Shown: positions 1-8,667, numbered from the stretch's first letter. The stretch is DNA of 59,245 bases from Rhodopseudomonas sp. (GCF_013377015.1 NZ_JACABA010000001.1:1385501-1444745), one strand, 5' to 3'. Notes: generated by a model not told the origin, from the letters alone. A program made the numbers and translations.

Positions 1-15
1 CGAAGGCATAGCACG

Positions 16-879
16 ATGAGATCATTCCTGTTCGTTCCCGGCGACAGCGTCCGGAAATTCGACAGCGCCAAGAAGACCGCTGCCGACGCGCTGATTCTCG
101 ACCTCGAGGATTCGGTGGTGCCGGACCAGAAGGTCGCCGCGCGAGGCATCACAAGGCAGATGCTCGACAATCGCAACGTCGCGCAAAAGATCTACATCCG
201 GGTCAACGCGCTCGACACCGGGCTGACGCTCGGCGATCTCGCCGCGGTGATGCCGGGGCGTCCCGACGGCATCGTGCTGCCGAAATGCGCCGGCGCCGCC
301 GACGTCAACCATCTGGCGCTGTATCTCGACGCCTTCGAGGCGGCGTCCGGGCTCGACCAAGGTTCGACCCGAATCGTCGTGGTGGCGACCGAGACCGCCT
401 ATGCGGTGACCAAACTGTTCGACTTCGGTGGCGCCAGCCCGCGATTGTGGGGACTGATGTGGGGCGCCGAGGATCTCGCCGCCTCGCTCGGCGCCTCGCG
501 CAACCGCACCGGCAACCGCTATCATGGCCCGTTCCTGCTGGCGCGCGATCTCTGCCTGATCGCGGCCGCGGCGGCCGGCGTGGTGGCGATCGACACCATC
601 GCCACCGACATCGATGATCTGGCGGCGCTGAAGGACGAGGCTATCGCGGCGCGGCAGGACGGTTTCCTCGCCAAGGCGGTGATCCATCCCAAGCATGTCG
701 ACGTCGTCAACGCCGCCTTCATGCCGACGCCCGAGGAAATCGCCTGGTCGCGCAAGATCGTGCAGGCGTTCGCCGACAACCCGAACTCCGGCGCCGTCAA
801 GGTCGACGGCAAGATGATCGACAAGCCGCATCTGCGCGCCGCTGTGAAGATCCTGGCGGTGGCGGAAAGCCGCGGGTAG
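16..879 (+). CDS. HpcH/HpaI (CitE-like) CoA-ester lyase
   Basis: This 287-residue protein belongs to the citrate-lyase beta / malyl-CoA lyase family, TIM-barrel enzymes that cleave or form C-C bonds in CoA esters using a divalent metal. The N-terminus MRSFLFVPGDS, the LILDLEDSV strand at about residues 25-33 and the WGAEDLAASLG motif in the middle are family hallmarks. KAVIHPKH near residue 220 is the usual CoA-contact region. Length is normal. The ATG at 16 follows a GAAGG-like site at the window edge, so anything upstream is unseen. It converges on the CoA transferase at 1053-2273, which suggests a role in the same dicarboxylate pathway. The exact substrate (malyl-, citramalyl- or beta-methylmalyl-CoA) cannot be read from sequence. 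Confidence 0.9.
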   Translation: MRSFLFVPGDSVRKFDSAKKTAADALILDLEDSVVPDQKVAARGITRQMLDNRNVAQKIYIRVNALDTGLTLGDLAAVMPGRPDGIVLPKCAGAADVNHLALYLDAFEAASGLDQGSTRIVVVATETAYAVTKLFDFGGASPRLWGLMWGAEDLAASLGASRNRTGNRYHGPFLLARDLCLIAAAAAGVVAIDTIATDIDDLAALKDEAIAARQDGFLAKAVIHPKHVDVVNAAFMPTPEEIAWSRKIVQAFADNPNSGAVKVDGKMIDKPHLRAAVKILAVAESRG

Positions 880-918
880 TCTCCTATCGGGGCAATCAGA
901 GCCGCCTCCACAGAAGTC

Positions 919-1045
919 CGTCATTCCGGGGCGCGAGAGCGCAGCTCGAGCGAACCCGGAATCTCGCCACAGACACGGGTGCATTCCCGCATAGCAAGAT
1001 TCCGGGTTCGCACGCGGCTGGCGCCGCGCGCGCCCCGGAATGACG
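919..1045. repeat. palindromic intergenic repeat (CATTCCGGGGCGCG type)
   Basis: An imperfect inverted repeat sits between two convergent genes. The outer arms are CGTCATTCCGGGGCGCG and its complement ending at 1045. Inner arms GAACCCGGAATCT and AGATTCCGGGTTC are nested inside. It could fold into a long hairpin and end transcription from both sides. This kind of intergenic palindrome is common in Bradyrhizobiaceae. Confidence 0.75.
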
Positions 1046-1052
1046 CGCGCAT

Positions 1053-2273
1053 TTAACGCAGAGCGCCGCTCTGTGTCAGCGCGTCGATCTCGGACTCCGA
1101 AAAGCCCTGTTCGCGCAGAATCTCGGCGCCGTGTTCGCCGAGCCGGGGCGGGGCACGGCGAATCGAGGGCGGGGTCTTGCTCCAGGTCGCGGCCGGGCCG
1201 GCGACGCGGAGCGGGCCTTCGGTCGGATGCTCGATGGTCTGGATCAGCCCGACCGCGGCGAGATGCGGATCGTCGATCAGCGCGTCGAGATCGTGCATCG
1301 GCGCGAACGGAATGTCGGCGGCCTCGAACAATGCCATCCACTCCGCGCTACTGCGGCTCTGCATCATTTCAGAAAACCACTGATAGACGAAATCGTAGTT
1401 GCGGGTCCGCGCCGAGATATCCTTCAGCCGCGGATCGCGGGCCTCGACGTCGTGCAGGCCGACGGCATCGAAAAACACATCCCAATGCTTGTCGGTGTAG
1501 ACCAGCGCGCAGAGATAGCCGTCGCTGGTGCGGTACGGCCGGCGATCCGGCGACAGCAGGCGCGAGTAGCCCGCGGGCCCGATCGGCGGTTCGAAGCTGC
1601 GCCCGGCCATGTGATCGCCGAGCACGAATTGCGCCATGGTCTCGAACATCGGGATCTCGATCGCCTGGCCCTCGCCGCTGCGGTCGCGATGCAACAGGGC
1701 GGCGAGAATCGCGTGGGTGGCGTTCAGCCCGACGATGCGGTCCGCCATGGTGGCGGGCGAGTAGCGCGGCTCGCCGGTGATCTGTCCGGTCAGCGCCGGC
1801 AGTGCGGTCATGCCCTGGATCAGATCGTCATAGGCCGGGCGGCCCGCATAGGGGCCGGTCTCGCCGAAGCCGTGCAGGCTGGCATAGACCAGCCGCGGAT
1901 TGCGCGCGAGCAGGTCGTCGGCGGAGAGTTGCAGCCGGCGCATCGCCGCCGGGCGGACATTGTGGACGAAGACGTCGGCGGTGGCGGCGAGCCGCAGCAG
2001 CGCGTCGCGGCCGCCCGGCTGCTTCAGTTCCAGCGCGATCGAGCGCTTGTTGCGGTTGCCCTGCAGATACATTGCGCCCATCAGCGGATGCTTCATCGGC
2101 GCGGCGTAGCGCATCACGTCGCCGTCGGGGCTCTCGACCTTGATGATGTCGGCGCCGTAGTCGCCGAGAATCATGGTGGCGTAAGGCCCCATCATGACGC
2201 TGGTCATATCGATGACGCGGACGCCCGCGAGCGGACCGGCGCGGACGCCGGCCGCATCCGGAGCCGTCGTCAT
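1053..2273 (-). CDS. CaiB/BaiF (class III) CoA transferase
   Basis: The 406-residue product is a family III CoA transferase, which moves CoA from one acyl-CoA to a free acid. LAGVRVIDMTSVMMGPYATMILGDYGADIIKVE at the N-terminus and the GRPAYDDLIQGMTAL segment, containing the probable catalytic Asp, identify the family. The ATG at 2273 overlaps the stop of the upstream TRAP receptor as ATGA, implying translational coupling; longer in-frame extensions upstream are only the shadow of that receptor. It is the last gene of the TRAP operon, so it probably activates the imported acid. The family is certain, the substrate is not. Confidence 0.92.
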   Translation of the reverse strand: MTTAPDAAGVRAGPLAGVRVIDMTSVMMGPYATMILGDYGADIIKVESPDGDVMRYAAPMKHPLMGAMYLQGNRNKRSIALELKQPGGRDALLRLAATADVFVHNVRPAAMRRLQLSADDLLARNPRLVYASLHGFGETGPYAGRPAYDDLIQGMTALPALTGQITGEPRYSPATMADRIVGLNATHAILAALLHRDRSGEGQAIEIPMFETMAQFVLGDHMAGRSFEPPIGPAGYSRLLSPDRRPYRTSDGYLCALVYTDKHWDVFFDAVGLHDVEARDPRLKDISARTRNYDFVYQWFSEMMQSRSSAEWMALFEAADIPFAPMHDLDALIDDPHLAAVGLIQTIEHPTEGPLRVAGPAATWSKTPPSIRRAPPRLGEHGAEILREQGFSESEIDALTQSGALR

Positions 2274-3301
2274 TTGCTCGCGGCGACGGCTGCAGTGAAC
2301 GCTTTGAACACTTCGGTGCCCGGCTTGCCGCGCTTGTCGAGTTCCTTGGCCCAGTCGTCCGACACCTTCGCGAAGGCGTCGGCGAAGATCGCCTTGTCGG
2401 CGGGACCGAAATTGATCACCTTCATGCCCTGCGCCTTGATCTTGTCGGCAGCGGCCTTCTCGCCGTCCTCGAAGCGCTTGCAGGATTCCCTGGTGATCTG
2501 TTCGCCGGCGTCGGCCAGCGCCTTGCGGACGGATTCCGGCAGCGACTTCCACTTGGTGTCGCCGATCGAATAGGTGATCAGCGCGGTGCCGAAATTCAGC
2601 CCCTCGGTGCCGGACTTCAGCTGCTTGCCGAGGTCGTAGGACACCGCGCTCTGATACGAGAGGATGACGCCGTCGAGCGTGCCGCGGCTCAGCGATTCGT
2701 AGATTTCCGGCGCCGCCATCCGCACCGGCACGCCGTTGATCGAGCGCATCATCAAATCCATCGCGCCGCCGGCGGTGCGGATCTTCAGCCCTTCGAGATC
2801 CTTGGCGCTGGTGATGGCGCGGCTGTTGGCGAGCTGGATCTGGTAGGCGGGCAGTGCAATGGTCACCAGCGGACGCAGCTGATTGGGCGCGAACTCCTTG
2901 GTCTCCAGGATGCCGCCATTGTGCGACAGCTTGTAGAACGCCAGCGACCCCTGGCATTCGGTATCGTACAGGCCGGGCAGTTCGCTGACCGCTGTGAGCG
3001 GATATTTGTCGGACGCATAGGAGGGCACGATATAGGCGAGATCGGCGACGCCGGCGACGGTGAGCTGCGCCATGTCCTTGGCCTTGCCGAGCTGCTCGGC
3101 CGGGAAATGCTGGAAGGTAACGTCGCCGTTGGTCATCTTGGTGACCAGTTCGGTGAACGGCTTGCCTACCAGTTCATGGATCACGTGGCCGTTCGGCAGA
3201 CTGTCGGCGAGCCGCAGCGTGATCTTCTCGGCCAGCGCGGGCTGCGCCAGGATTGCCAGCAGCGACGCGGCGGCAGTTGATGTGAGCAGACGGCGCTTCA
3301 T
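2270..3301 (-). CDS. TRAP transporter solute-binding protein, DctP family (second copy)
   Basis: A 343-residue periplasmic receptor with a clear signal peptide (MKRRLLTSTAAASLLAILAQPALA). The mature domain has DctP-family features: ITLRLADSLPNGH at the start, the FPAEQLGKAKDM segment and the LKIRTAGGAMDL / AAPEIYESLSRGTLDG block that carries the conserved carboxylate-binding Arg. The start at 3301 follows GGGAGACCCTC. It shares the layout of the receptor at 5229-6260 and is clearly its paralogue. It lies between dctM and the CoA transferase, overlapping the latter by 4 nt. A TRAP system normally needs one receptor, so two in one operon suggests two ligands or a specialised partner. Confidence 0.93.
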   Translation of the reverse strand: MKRRLLTSTAAASLLAILAQPALAEKITLRLADSLPNGHVIHELVGKPFTELVTKMTNGDVTFQHFPAEQLGKAKDMAQLTVAGVADLAYIVPSYASDKYPLTAVSELPGLYDTECQGSLAFYKLSHNGGILETKEFAPNQLRPLVTIALPAYQIQLANSRAITSAKDLEGLKIRTAGGAMDLMMRSINGVPVRMAAPEIYESLSRGTLDGVILSYQSAVSYDLGKQLKSGTEGLNFGTALITYSIGDTKWKSLPESVRKALADAGEQITRESCKRFEDGEKAAADKIKAQGMKVINFGPADKAIFADAFAKVSDDWAKELDKRGKPGTEVFKAFTAAVAASK

Positions 3302-3330
3302 GAGGGTCTCCCTGGATATTGTTTTGATAG

Positions 3331-4620
3331 TCAGTAGCCCATTTTCACCGGCAGCCACAGGATGATCTGCGGCCACACCACCAGGATGGCGATCGCGATC
3401 AGATGCGCGACGAAATGCGGGAATACGCCCTGGAAGACTTCGGCGACCGGCCGGCCGGAATAGCGCGCCACCACGAAACAGTTCAACCCGACCGGCGGCG
3501 TGATCATGCCGACCTCCGCGGTGACGATCTTGATGACGCCGAACCACAGCGGGTCGTAGCCGAGCGACTTGATCAGCGGCAGCACGATCGGAACCGTCAG
3601 CACCAGGATCGCGATCTGGTCCATGAACGAGCCGAGGATGATGTAGCCGAACAGGATCAGCACCAGGATGATCCAGCGCGGCATGTCGAGTCCGCCTACG
3701 AAAGCGACGAGGTTCTGCGTCACCTGGGTCAGGGTGAAGAAGTAGCCGAAGATCGAGGCGCCGAGCAGGATCATCGCGATCATGCAGGTGCCGTGCGCGG
3801 AGCGCAGTAGCGCCGAGCGCAGGCTTTCCGGATTGATCTTGCCCTTCCAGATCGCGAGGCAGAACGCGCCGAAGGCGCCGAGCGACGACGCCTCGGTCGG
3901 CGTCGCGATGCCCGAATAGATCACGCCGGTGACCATGCCGAACAGCAGCAGCATCGGGCCGACCACCTTGAGCATCCGGAATTTTTCCCGGAGCGGCACC
4001 GCGGGCGCGGCGGGCGCGCGGGACGGATCCTGCCAGGCCAGGAACCACACCGTCGCCATGATGGTGATGGTGACGAGGATGCCGGGAATCACGCCGCCGA
4101 CCAGCAGCGCGCCGATATTGACCTCGGCGAGCAGACCGTAGATCACCAGCGCCACCGAGGGCGGGATCAGCATCGCCAGCGTGCCGGAAATCGCCACCAC
4201 GCCGGCGGCCATTTTCGGCTCATAGCCCTGCTTCAGCATGGCGGGAAGGCTGGTCGCCGACAGCGTCGCCGCCGAGGCGGTGCTGGTGCCGCAGATCGCG
4301 CCGAAGCCGGCGCCAGCCAAAGCCGTCGCCATGCCGAGGCCGCCGGGGACGCGGCCGACCCAGGCGGCGGTGGCGCGGAACAGATCGTCGGCGATGCCGG
4401 AGACCAGCACGAACTCCGCCATCAGCAGGAACATCGGGATTGTGATCAGCTCGTAGGAGGTGACCGAGGACAACGGCGCGGTCTGCAGGATGCCGGACAG
4501 CATCGACATGCCGCCGATCAGATACAGGCCGAGCACGCCGGAACCGGCCATCGCGAAGCCGACCGGGGTGCCGATCGCGAGCAGCGCGAACAGCACCACC
4601 ATGGCAAGGGTGAGGATCAT
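3331..4620 (-). CDS. TRAP transporter large permease, DctM family
   Basis: This 429-residue membrane protein is the 12-helix, sodium-coupled large subunit of a TRAP transporter. It begins MILTLAMVVLFALLAIGTPVGFAMAG and contains the family signatures GAGFGAICGTSTASAATLS and VGMITPPVGLNCFVV. The ATG at 4620 overlaps the stop of dctQ as ATGA, which fixes the start and argues for coupled translation of the two membrane subunits. Length is typical. It acts in the inner membrane with DctQ and one or both receptors of this operon. Confidence 0.95.
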   Translation of the reverse strand: MILTLAMVVLFALLAIGTPVGFAMAGSGVLGLYLIGGMSMLSGILQTAPLSSVTSYELITIPMFLLMAEFVLVSGIADDLFRATAAWVGRVPGGLGMATALAGAGFGAICGTSTASAATLSATSLPAMLKQGYEPKMAAGVVAISGTLAMLIPPSVALVIYGLLAEVNIGALLVGGVIPGILVTITIMATVWFLAWQDPSRAPAAPAVPLREKFRMLKVVGPMLLLFGMVTGVIYSGIATPTEASSLGAFGAFCLAIWKGKINPESLRSALLRSAHGTCMIAMILLGASIFGYFFTLTQVTQNLVAFVGGLDMPRWIILVLILFGYIILGSFMDQIAILVLTVPIVLPLIKSLGYDPLWFGVIKIVTAEVGMITPPVGLNCFVVARYSGRPVAEVFQGVFPHFVAHLIAIAILVVWPQIILWLPVKMGY

Positions 4621-5168
4621 TCGTAGGTTTCCGTGCTGGTGGCGTGCGAGGCCGGCAGATCGATCAGGCTGCGGCCGGTGACGAGCGAAGCGACGTGCGC
4701 CAGACCGTGCAGCACGAGCCGAAGGGTCAGCAGACCGGCGCCGAATGGCACCAGCCCGATCGACGGCCACATCGGCCATGGAATCGCCCCGGCCATCACG
4801 TCGCCGGCATTGAAGGCTTCGATCGTCCGCAACAGGCCGAGCCAGCCGATCAGCGAGAACACCACGATGCCGACCAGGCAGGTGACGATCTCGGTGACCC
4901 GGATCATGGTCGGCGAAAATCGCTGCTGCAAAATGTCGACGCTGACATGGGCGTTCCTGGCGTAGGCCTCCGACAGGATCAGGAAGAACACCCCGGCCAT
5001 CAGATACAATGCGATCAGGTCGTAGGCCCAGGAGAACGGCCGGTTGAAGGCGTAGCGCATCACCACGTCGCTGAACACGATCACCATGATGGCGAACATG
5101 AACACCGCGACGATTGCCGAGGCGACCCTTTCGATCGCGTCGACCGCCTTGAGCAGCGCGACAATCAC
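4617..5168 (-). CDS. TRAP transporter small permease, DctQ family
   Basis: A 183-residue, four-helix small TRAP subunit. The motif VVMRYAFNRPFSWAYDLIALYLM at about residues 35-57 is the standard DctQ signature; further hydrophobic helices follow near residues 90-110 and 130-150. The start is a GTG at 5168, five bases after a strong AAGGAGG. It lies 60 nt downstream of the first receptor and overlaps dctM by 4 nt. It anchors and stabilises DctM in the inner membrane. Confidence 0.94.
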   Translation of the reverse strand: MIVALLKAVDAIERVASAIVAVFMFAIMVIVFSDVVMRYAFNRPFSWAYDLIALYLMAGVFFLILSEAYARNAHVSVDILQQRFSPTMIRVTEIVTCLVGIVVFSLIGWLGLLRTIEAFNAGDVMAGAIPWPMWPSIGLVPFGAGLLTLRLVLHGLAHVASLVTGRSLIDLPASHATSTETYE

Positions 5169-5228
5169 ATCGACCTCCTTCGGGTGCGCTGACCGCGCGC
5201 CGCTGTTGAACTGGAATGATCGGCGAAA

Positions 5229-6260
5229 CTATTTCGCAGGTATCGTGGCGACCAGCTCATCGAACTGCTTGAGTGCGTCACCGCCGTGCTTGCCACGACC
5301 GTCCAGGCCATCGGCCCAGGACTTTGCGACACCCTTCATCAGGCCACCGAATTTCGCCTTGGCTTCGGGCTGCAGCGCTTCGAACTTGACGCCGACGGCT
5401 TCCAGCTTGGTCTTGGTATCGGCCTCGGATTTTTCGACCGCCTTGCAGCCGGCCGGCACCAGTTCTTCCGCGGCGTCGACCATCGCCTTCTGCACGTCGG
5501 GGGTAAGCTTGGTCCAGGCGGCGTCGCTGATCGAATAGGCGACGACAAAGCTGCCGAAGCCGATGCCGTCGGTGGAGTATTTCACCAACTTGTCGGTACC
5601 GTAGGCGACTACGCTTTCGAGCGGAAACAGCAGACCGTCCATGGTGCCGCGCGACAGCGATTCATAGGCGTCGGGCGCGGCCATCCGCACCGGCACCGCG
5701 CCGATCGCCCGCAACGTCAGATCCTGCGCACCGCCGGTGGAGCGCAGTTTTAGGCCGGAGACGTCGGCGACCTCGTGGATCGGCGCTTTCACCGTCAGGA
5801 TCCGATATTGCGGCAGGACCACCACCATCAGCAGGCGGATCTTGTTGCCGGCATAATCCTGGTCGGCAATGATACCCTGGCGCGCCAGTTTCCAATACGC
5901 CAGCGTGCCCTGGCAGGCATTGTCGAACGCGCCCGGCAGCATCGCCACTTCGGAGACTGGCATCTTGTCGGACGCATAGCCCGGCGCGACGTAACCGATG
6001 TCGACCACGCCGGTCTGCGTGAGCTTCAGCATGTCGGTGGCCTTGCCAAGCTGCTGGGCCGGATAATAATCGAACGCCACCGCACCGTTGGTGCGCTGTT
6101 TGACCTGCTCCATCCACGGATCGAGCAGCAGCGTGACCAGATAATGACCCTTCGGGAAGGAATCGGCGACCCGCAGCCGAACCGGCTCGGCGGCATTCGC
6201 TGCGCCGAGCGAGGCTAGCCACAATCCAAGAGCAGCCAAGGCTTGACCTGCGCGAACCAT
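5229..6260 (-). CDS. TRAP transporter solute-binding protein, DctP family (first copy)
   Basis: The first gene of the TRAP operon encodes a 343-residue receptor. It has a signal peptide (MVRAGQALAALGLWLASLGAANA) and a DctP fold: VRLRVADSFPKGH, YYPAQQLGKATDML and the LKLRSTGGAQDL / AAPDAYESLSRGTMDG block. It is colinear with the receptor at 2270-3301 but clearly diverged. The ATG at 6260 is preceded by GGGAGGATCG. The palindrome at 6312-6329 lies about 50 nt upstream and probably marks the operator for the whole operon. Dicarboxylate-type ligands are likely but not demonstrated. Confidence 0.93.
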   Translation of the reverse strand: MVRAGQALAALGLWLASLGAANAAEPVRLRVADSFPKGHYLVTLLLDPWMEQVKQRTNGAVAFDYYPAQQLGKATDMLKLTQTGVVDIGYVAPGYASDKMPVSEVAMLPGAFDNACQGTLAYWKLARQGIIADQDYAGNKIRLLMVVVLPQYRILTVKAPIHEVADVSGLKLRSTGGAQDLTLRAIGAVPVRMAAPDAYESLSRGTMDGLLFPLESVVAYGTDKLVKYSTDGIGFGSFVVAYSISDAAWTKLTPDVQKAMVDAAEELVPAGCKAVEKSEADTKTKLEAVGVKFEALQPEAKAKFGGLMKGVAKSWADGLDGRGKHGGDALKQFDELVATIPAK

Positions 6261-6311
6261 TCGATCCTCCCGTATGACGACCCGGCATCGCGGGGGATAC
6301 GCCGCGGCTCG

Positions 6312-6329
6312 TGTTCACATTTGTGAACA
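6312..6329. promoter_or_regulatory. perfect palindromic operator upstream of TRAP operon
   Basis: TGTTCACA-TT-TGTGAACA is an 18-bp perfect inverted repeat with a 2-bp spacer, centred about 60 nt upstream of the first TRAP receptor start at 6260. Its size and symmetry fit a dimeric regulator of the GntR or IclR type, which often control TRAP and CoA-transferase operons. No such regulator gene is inside the window. The palindrome is seen directly; the regulator is inference. Confidence 0.6.
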
Positions 6330-6661
6330 TCGTCGCACAAACTGAATGGGGTGGTCAAGACCGACGGCGCCGCGCGAACCCGGACGCGGCCGACATTCAC
6401 CGCCTGGGAAGCGGGTTCACCATGCTGGTATTGGCGCATCGACAGCGCCCCGCGCCGGTCCCCGGGCATCGCCGGATTTTGCGGCAGGCCGGTTTAGGGA
6501 CCAGCAGATTTCCAGTTGAATCCTGCCTGCTTGCAAGTGTGAAGAAGGCTTCGAAGGTCGGTCGAGCCACGCGATCGCGCGCGGAGCATCCATTGGCCAC
6601 TCCGAACCGTTCGAGCACAGCGAAAAGGCTTGATGCAATTGCTGAAACGCTGTTTGAGCGC

Positions 6662-6738
6662 TGGCGATCCCGGCATGACTCGAACATGCGACCTACGGTT
6701 TAGGAAACCGTCGCTCTATCCGGCTGAGCTACGGGACC
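6662..6738 (-). tRNA. tRNA-Arg (anticodon CCT)
   Basis: Reading the minus strand from 6738, a full 77-nt cloverleaf can be drawn. It has a 7-bp acceptor stem (GGTCCCG with CGGGATC, one G-U pair), a D-arm GCTC/GAGC, and anticodon stem ACGGT/ACCGT with loop TTCCTAA, giving anticodon CCT for AGG codons. The T-arm is GCATG-TTCGAGT-CATGC, and CCA is encoded at 6664-6662. A partial second copy of its 5' half lies at 15597-15631, so this gene marks one edge of the rearranged island. Confidence 0.96.
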
Positions 6739-6950
6739 GGAGACCCGCGGCAACCGCGGGCGCTCGAGACAATTCATATCAGAGCAACCGGCCGATCGCT
6801 AGTCCGGCGGCCGCGCGGGCGCTGTCGCCTGGCTTGGGCTCGCGACGCCCCGGAGGCGCAACCGATACCGCAACATCTGCGATATCGATTTAGATGTTTC
6901 TTAAGTGGCCCTGACTAGCATCGCTCAATCCCGACCCTAGGGGCGTTGCC

Positions 6951-8273
6951 GTGCCAACCTTATTCACTCGTCACCTCGACCGCTTCCGTCGCGACGCGCG
7001 CGGCAACATCGCGGTGGTTTTCGCGTTCGCGCTGCTACCCGTGTTATCGGCGATCGGTTGCGCCGTCGATTACAGCCGGGCGGCACAGATCCGCGGCAAG
7101 CTGCAGGCCGCGGCGGATGCCGCCAGCGTCGGCGCGGTCGCCAAAACCGCGCCTGCCTTCGTCGCCGCCGGCGCAATGACCACCGACGGGCCGATCGCGG
7201 CCGGGGCAACCGACGCCACCACGATCTTCAATGGCAACCTGTCAGGCGAGTCCGGTTTCACCCTGAACAGCGTGACTGCGACGGTCGCCAAAGCATCGGG
7301 AGCGGTGACCTCGACGGTCCAGTTCTCGGCCACCGTTCCGACCACCTTCCTCGGCGTAATCGGCAAGCCCAACCTGACCGTCGGCGGCAGCTCGACCTCG
7401 ACCGCGTCGATGCCGAATTACATCGACTTCTATCTGCTGCTCGACAATTCGCCGTCGATGGGTGTCGGCGCGACGCCGGACGACGTCGCCATCATGGTCA
7501 ACAACACCCCCGACGCTTGCGCATTTGCCTGCCACGACCTCAACGACAACAAGAACTACTACAAGCTGGCCAAGCAGCTGAAGGTCACGACCCGGATCGA
7601 CGTGCTGCGCGACGCCACCGCGCAATTGATGGACACCGCCGCCGCGACGGAGACCTACAACAACCAGTTCAGGATGGCGATTTACGACTTCGGCGCCTCG
7701 GCGCAGAGCGCGGGACTGAGGAACTTGTTCTCGCTGTCGGGCAGCCTAAGCAGCGCCAAAGCGGCGGCCGGCAACATCGACTTGATGACGGTGAACGGCC
7801 AGAACGACAACAACGACCAGGACACCGGCTTCACCGCCATCCTTCCCGCAATCAACAGCGCGATCAGTGCGCCCGGCGCGGGCACTTCGGCTGCACCGCT
7901 GAAATATCTGTTCTTCGTGTCCGACGGCGTCGCCGACGAACAAAATGCATCCTGTCTCAAGCCTACCAATGGCGCGCGTTGCCAGTCGCCGATCAATCCC
8001 GCGCTGTGCACGACAATCAAGAACCGCGGCATCAAGATCGCCGTGCTCTATACGACCTATCTCGCGCTGCCGACCAACGCCTGGTACAATAGTTGGATCG
8101 CGCCGTTCAATACCGGGCCTTACGGGCCCTCGCCGAACAGCGAGATCGCCAACAATATGCAGAGCTGCGCGTCCCCCGGATTGTATTTCGAGGTCAGCCC
8201 AACCGACGGCATCTCGGACGCAATGACCGCATTGTTCAAGAAGGCGATCGCCGACGCCCGGATCAGCAGCTAA
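6951..8273 (+). CDS. TadE/TadG-like pilus assembly protein with vWA domain
   Basis: A 440-residue protein starting at GTG 6951, shortly after AGGGG. The N-terminus RFRRDARGNIAVVFAFALLPVLSAIGCAVDYSRA is a classic TadE/TadG single-helix anchor, followed by the LQAAADAASVGA segment. A von Willebrand A domain starts near residue 155 with YLLLDNSPSMG, a MIDAS-like DxSxS, and FFVSDGVADE later supplies the expected Asp. It is probably anchored in the inner membrane with the vWA domain outside. No other tad genes are nearby, so it is an orphan. Its stop overlaps the stop of the truncated panE on the other strand. A shredded second copy remains at 15741-15804. Confidence 0.88.
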   Translation: MPTLFTRHLDRFRRDARGNIAVVFAFALLPVLSAIGCAVDYSRAAQIRGKLQAAADAASVGAVAKTAPAFVAAGAMTTDGPIAAGATDATTIFNGNLSGESGFTLNSVTATVAKASGAVTSTVQFSATVPTTFLGVIGKPNLTVGGSSTSTASMPNYIDFYLLLDNSPSMGVGATPDDVAIMVNNTPDACAFACHDLNDNKNYYKLAKQLKVTTRIDVLRDATAQLMDTAAATETYNNQFRMAIYDFGASAQSAGLRNLFSLSGSLSSAKAAAGNIDLMTVNGQNDNNDQDTGFTAILPAINSAISAPGAGTSAAPLKYLFFVSDGVADEQNASCLKPTNGARCQSPINPALCTTIKNRGIKIAVLYTTYLALPTNAWYNSWIAPFNTGPYGPSPNSEIANNMQSCASPGLYFEVSPTDGISDAMTALFKKAIADARISS

Positions 8274-8535
8274 TCGCGCGCGCCCCTGATCTGCTGCGGC
8301 GTCAACCCGGGAGAACCTTTGCCGGCGGCCTCGGCTGCCCTGATCGGCGTTACCACGCGTTCCGACAACGGGGCACGCAGCCCCCGCCGCCGGCAACGGG
8401 GCACGCAGCCCCCGCCGCCGGGCAATCTCGACGATCACACCCTGCAGATAGTCGATCTCGGTGCGGCGGCCGCGCTGCAGATCTTCCCACATCGACGATC
8501 GCGCATTGCGATCGATCTTCATCGTGCCGCCGAGC
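8270..8535 (-). pseudogene. truncated 3' end of panE (ketopantoate reductase), copy A
   Basis: This matches the last ~85 codons of the intact panE at 15801-16811, including the stretches TMKIDRNARSSMWEDLQRG and DYLQGVIVEIARRRGLRAP. The frame is broken by an extra 28-bp tandem unit (8366-8421), and the gene ends abruptly at 8535. There it runs in frame into an IS3 orfA fragment through the shared bases GCTCGGCGGC. It has no start and cannot be functional. Confidence 0.9.
8366..8421. repeat. 28-bp tandem duplication inside the panE fragment
   Basis: Two adjacent identical 28-bp units (8366-8393 and 8394-8421) begin CAACGGGGCACGCAG. The corresponding site in copy B (near 15900) has a single, slightly different unit. 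The length is not a multiple of three, so the duplication adds a frameshift. It looks like slippage in a gene no longer under selection. Confidence 0.9.
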
Positions 8536-8667
8536 TTCACCTTCCATTTGTAGAAGTTGGCGTCACTGACGCTTTACTTGCGGTACGGATCGGCGACCGA
8601 AGCGCCCGACTTCATGCTCCTTCAAAATCCCGATGATCCGCTCTTCCGAAAAGCGGCCGCGCTTCAT
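8536..8667 (-). pseudogene. IS3-family transposase orfA fragment (decayed)
   Basis: Minus-strand translation from the ATG at 8667 gives MKRGRFSEERIIGILKEHE, the usual start of an IS3-type OrfA helix-turn-helix protein. After a frameshift and an in-frame stop it continues as SVSDANFYKWKVKLGG, the recognition-helix end of the same domain. It then runs directly into the panE fragment. Orf B and clear terminal repeats are missing. It is a scar at the island junction. Confidence 0.82.

Larger units (their letters stand above)
6704..8535. repeat. segmental duplication, copy A
   Basis: This block matches 15597-16038 in three colinear pieces. 6704-6848 matches 15597-15741; 7849-7888 matches 15741-15780; 8252-8535 matches 15783-16038, except for one extra 28-bp unit here. 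Identity is high but not perfect. Copy A begins in the tRNA anticodon, keeps the full TadG-like gene and ends inside panE at the junction with an IS3 fragment. The missing segments in copy B correspond to 6849-7848 and 7889-8251 here. Confidence 0.93.

Noticed and set aside
2274-2957. N-terminal extension of the CoA transferase frame upstream of 2273
   Set aside because: The extra 228 residues are the out-of-frame shadow of the DctP receptor; the ATGA overlap and family start support 2273.
6951-8273. TadG-like gene as evidence of a full tad pilus locus
   Set aside because: No other tad/cpa genes are in the window; it is an orphan.
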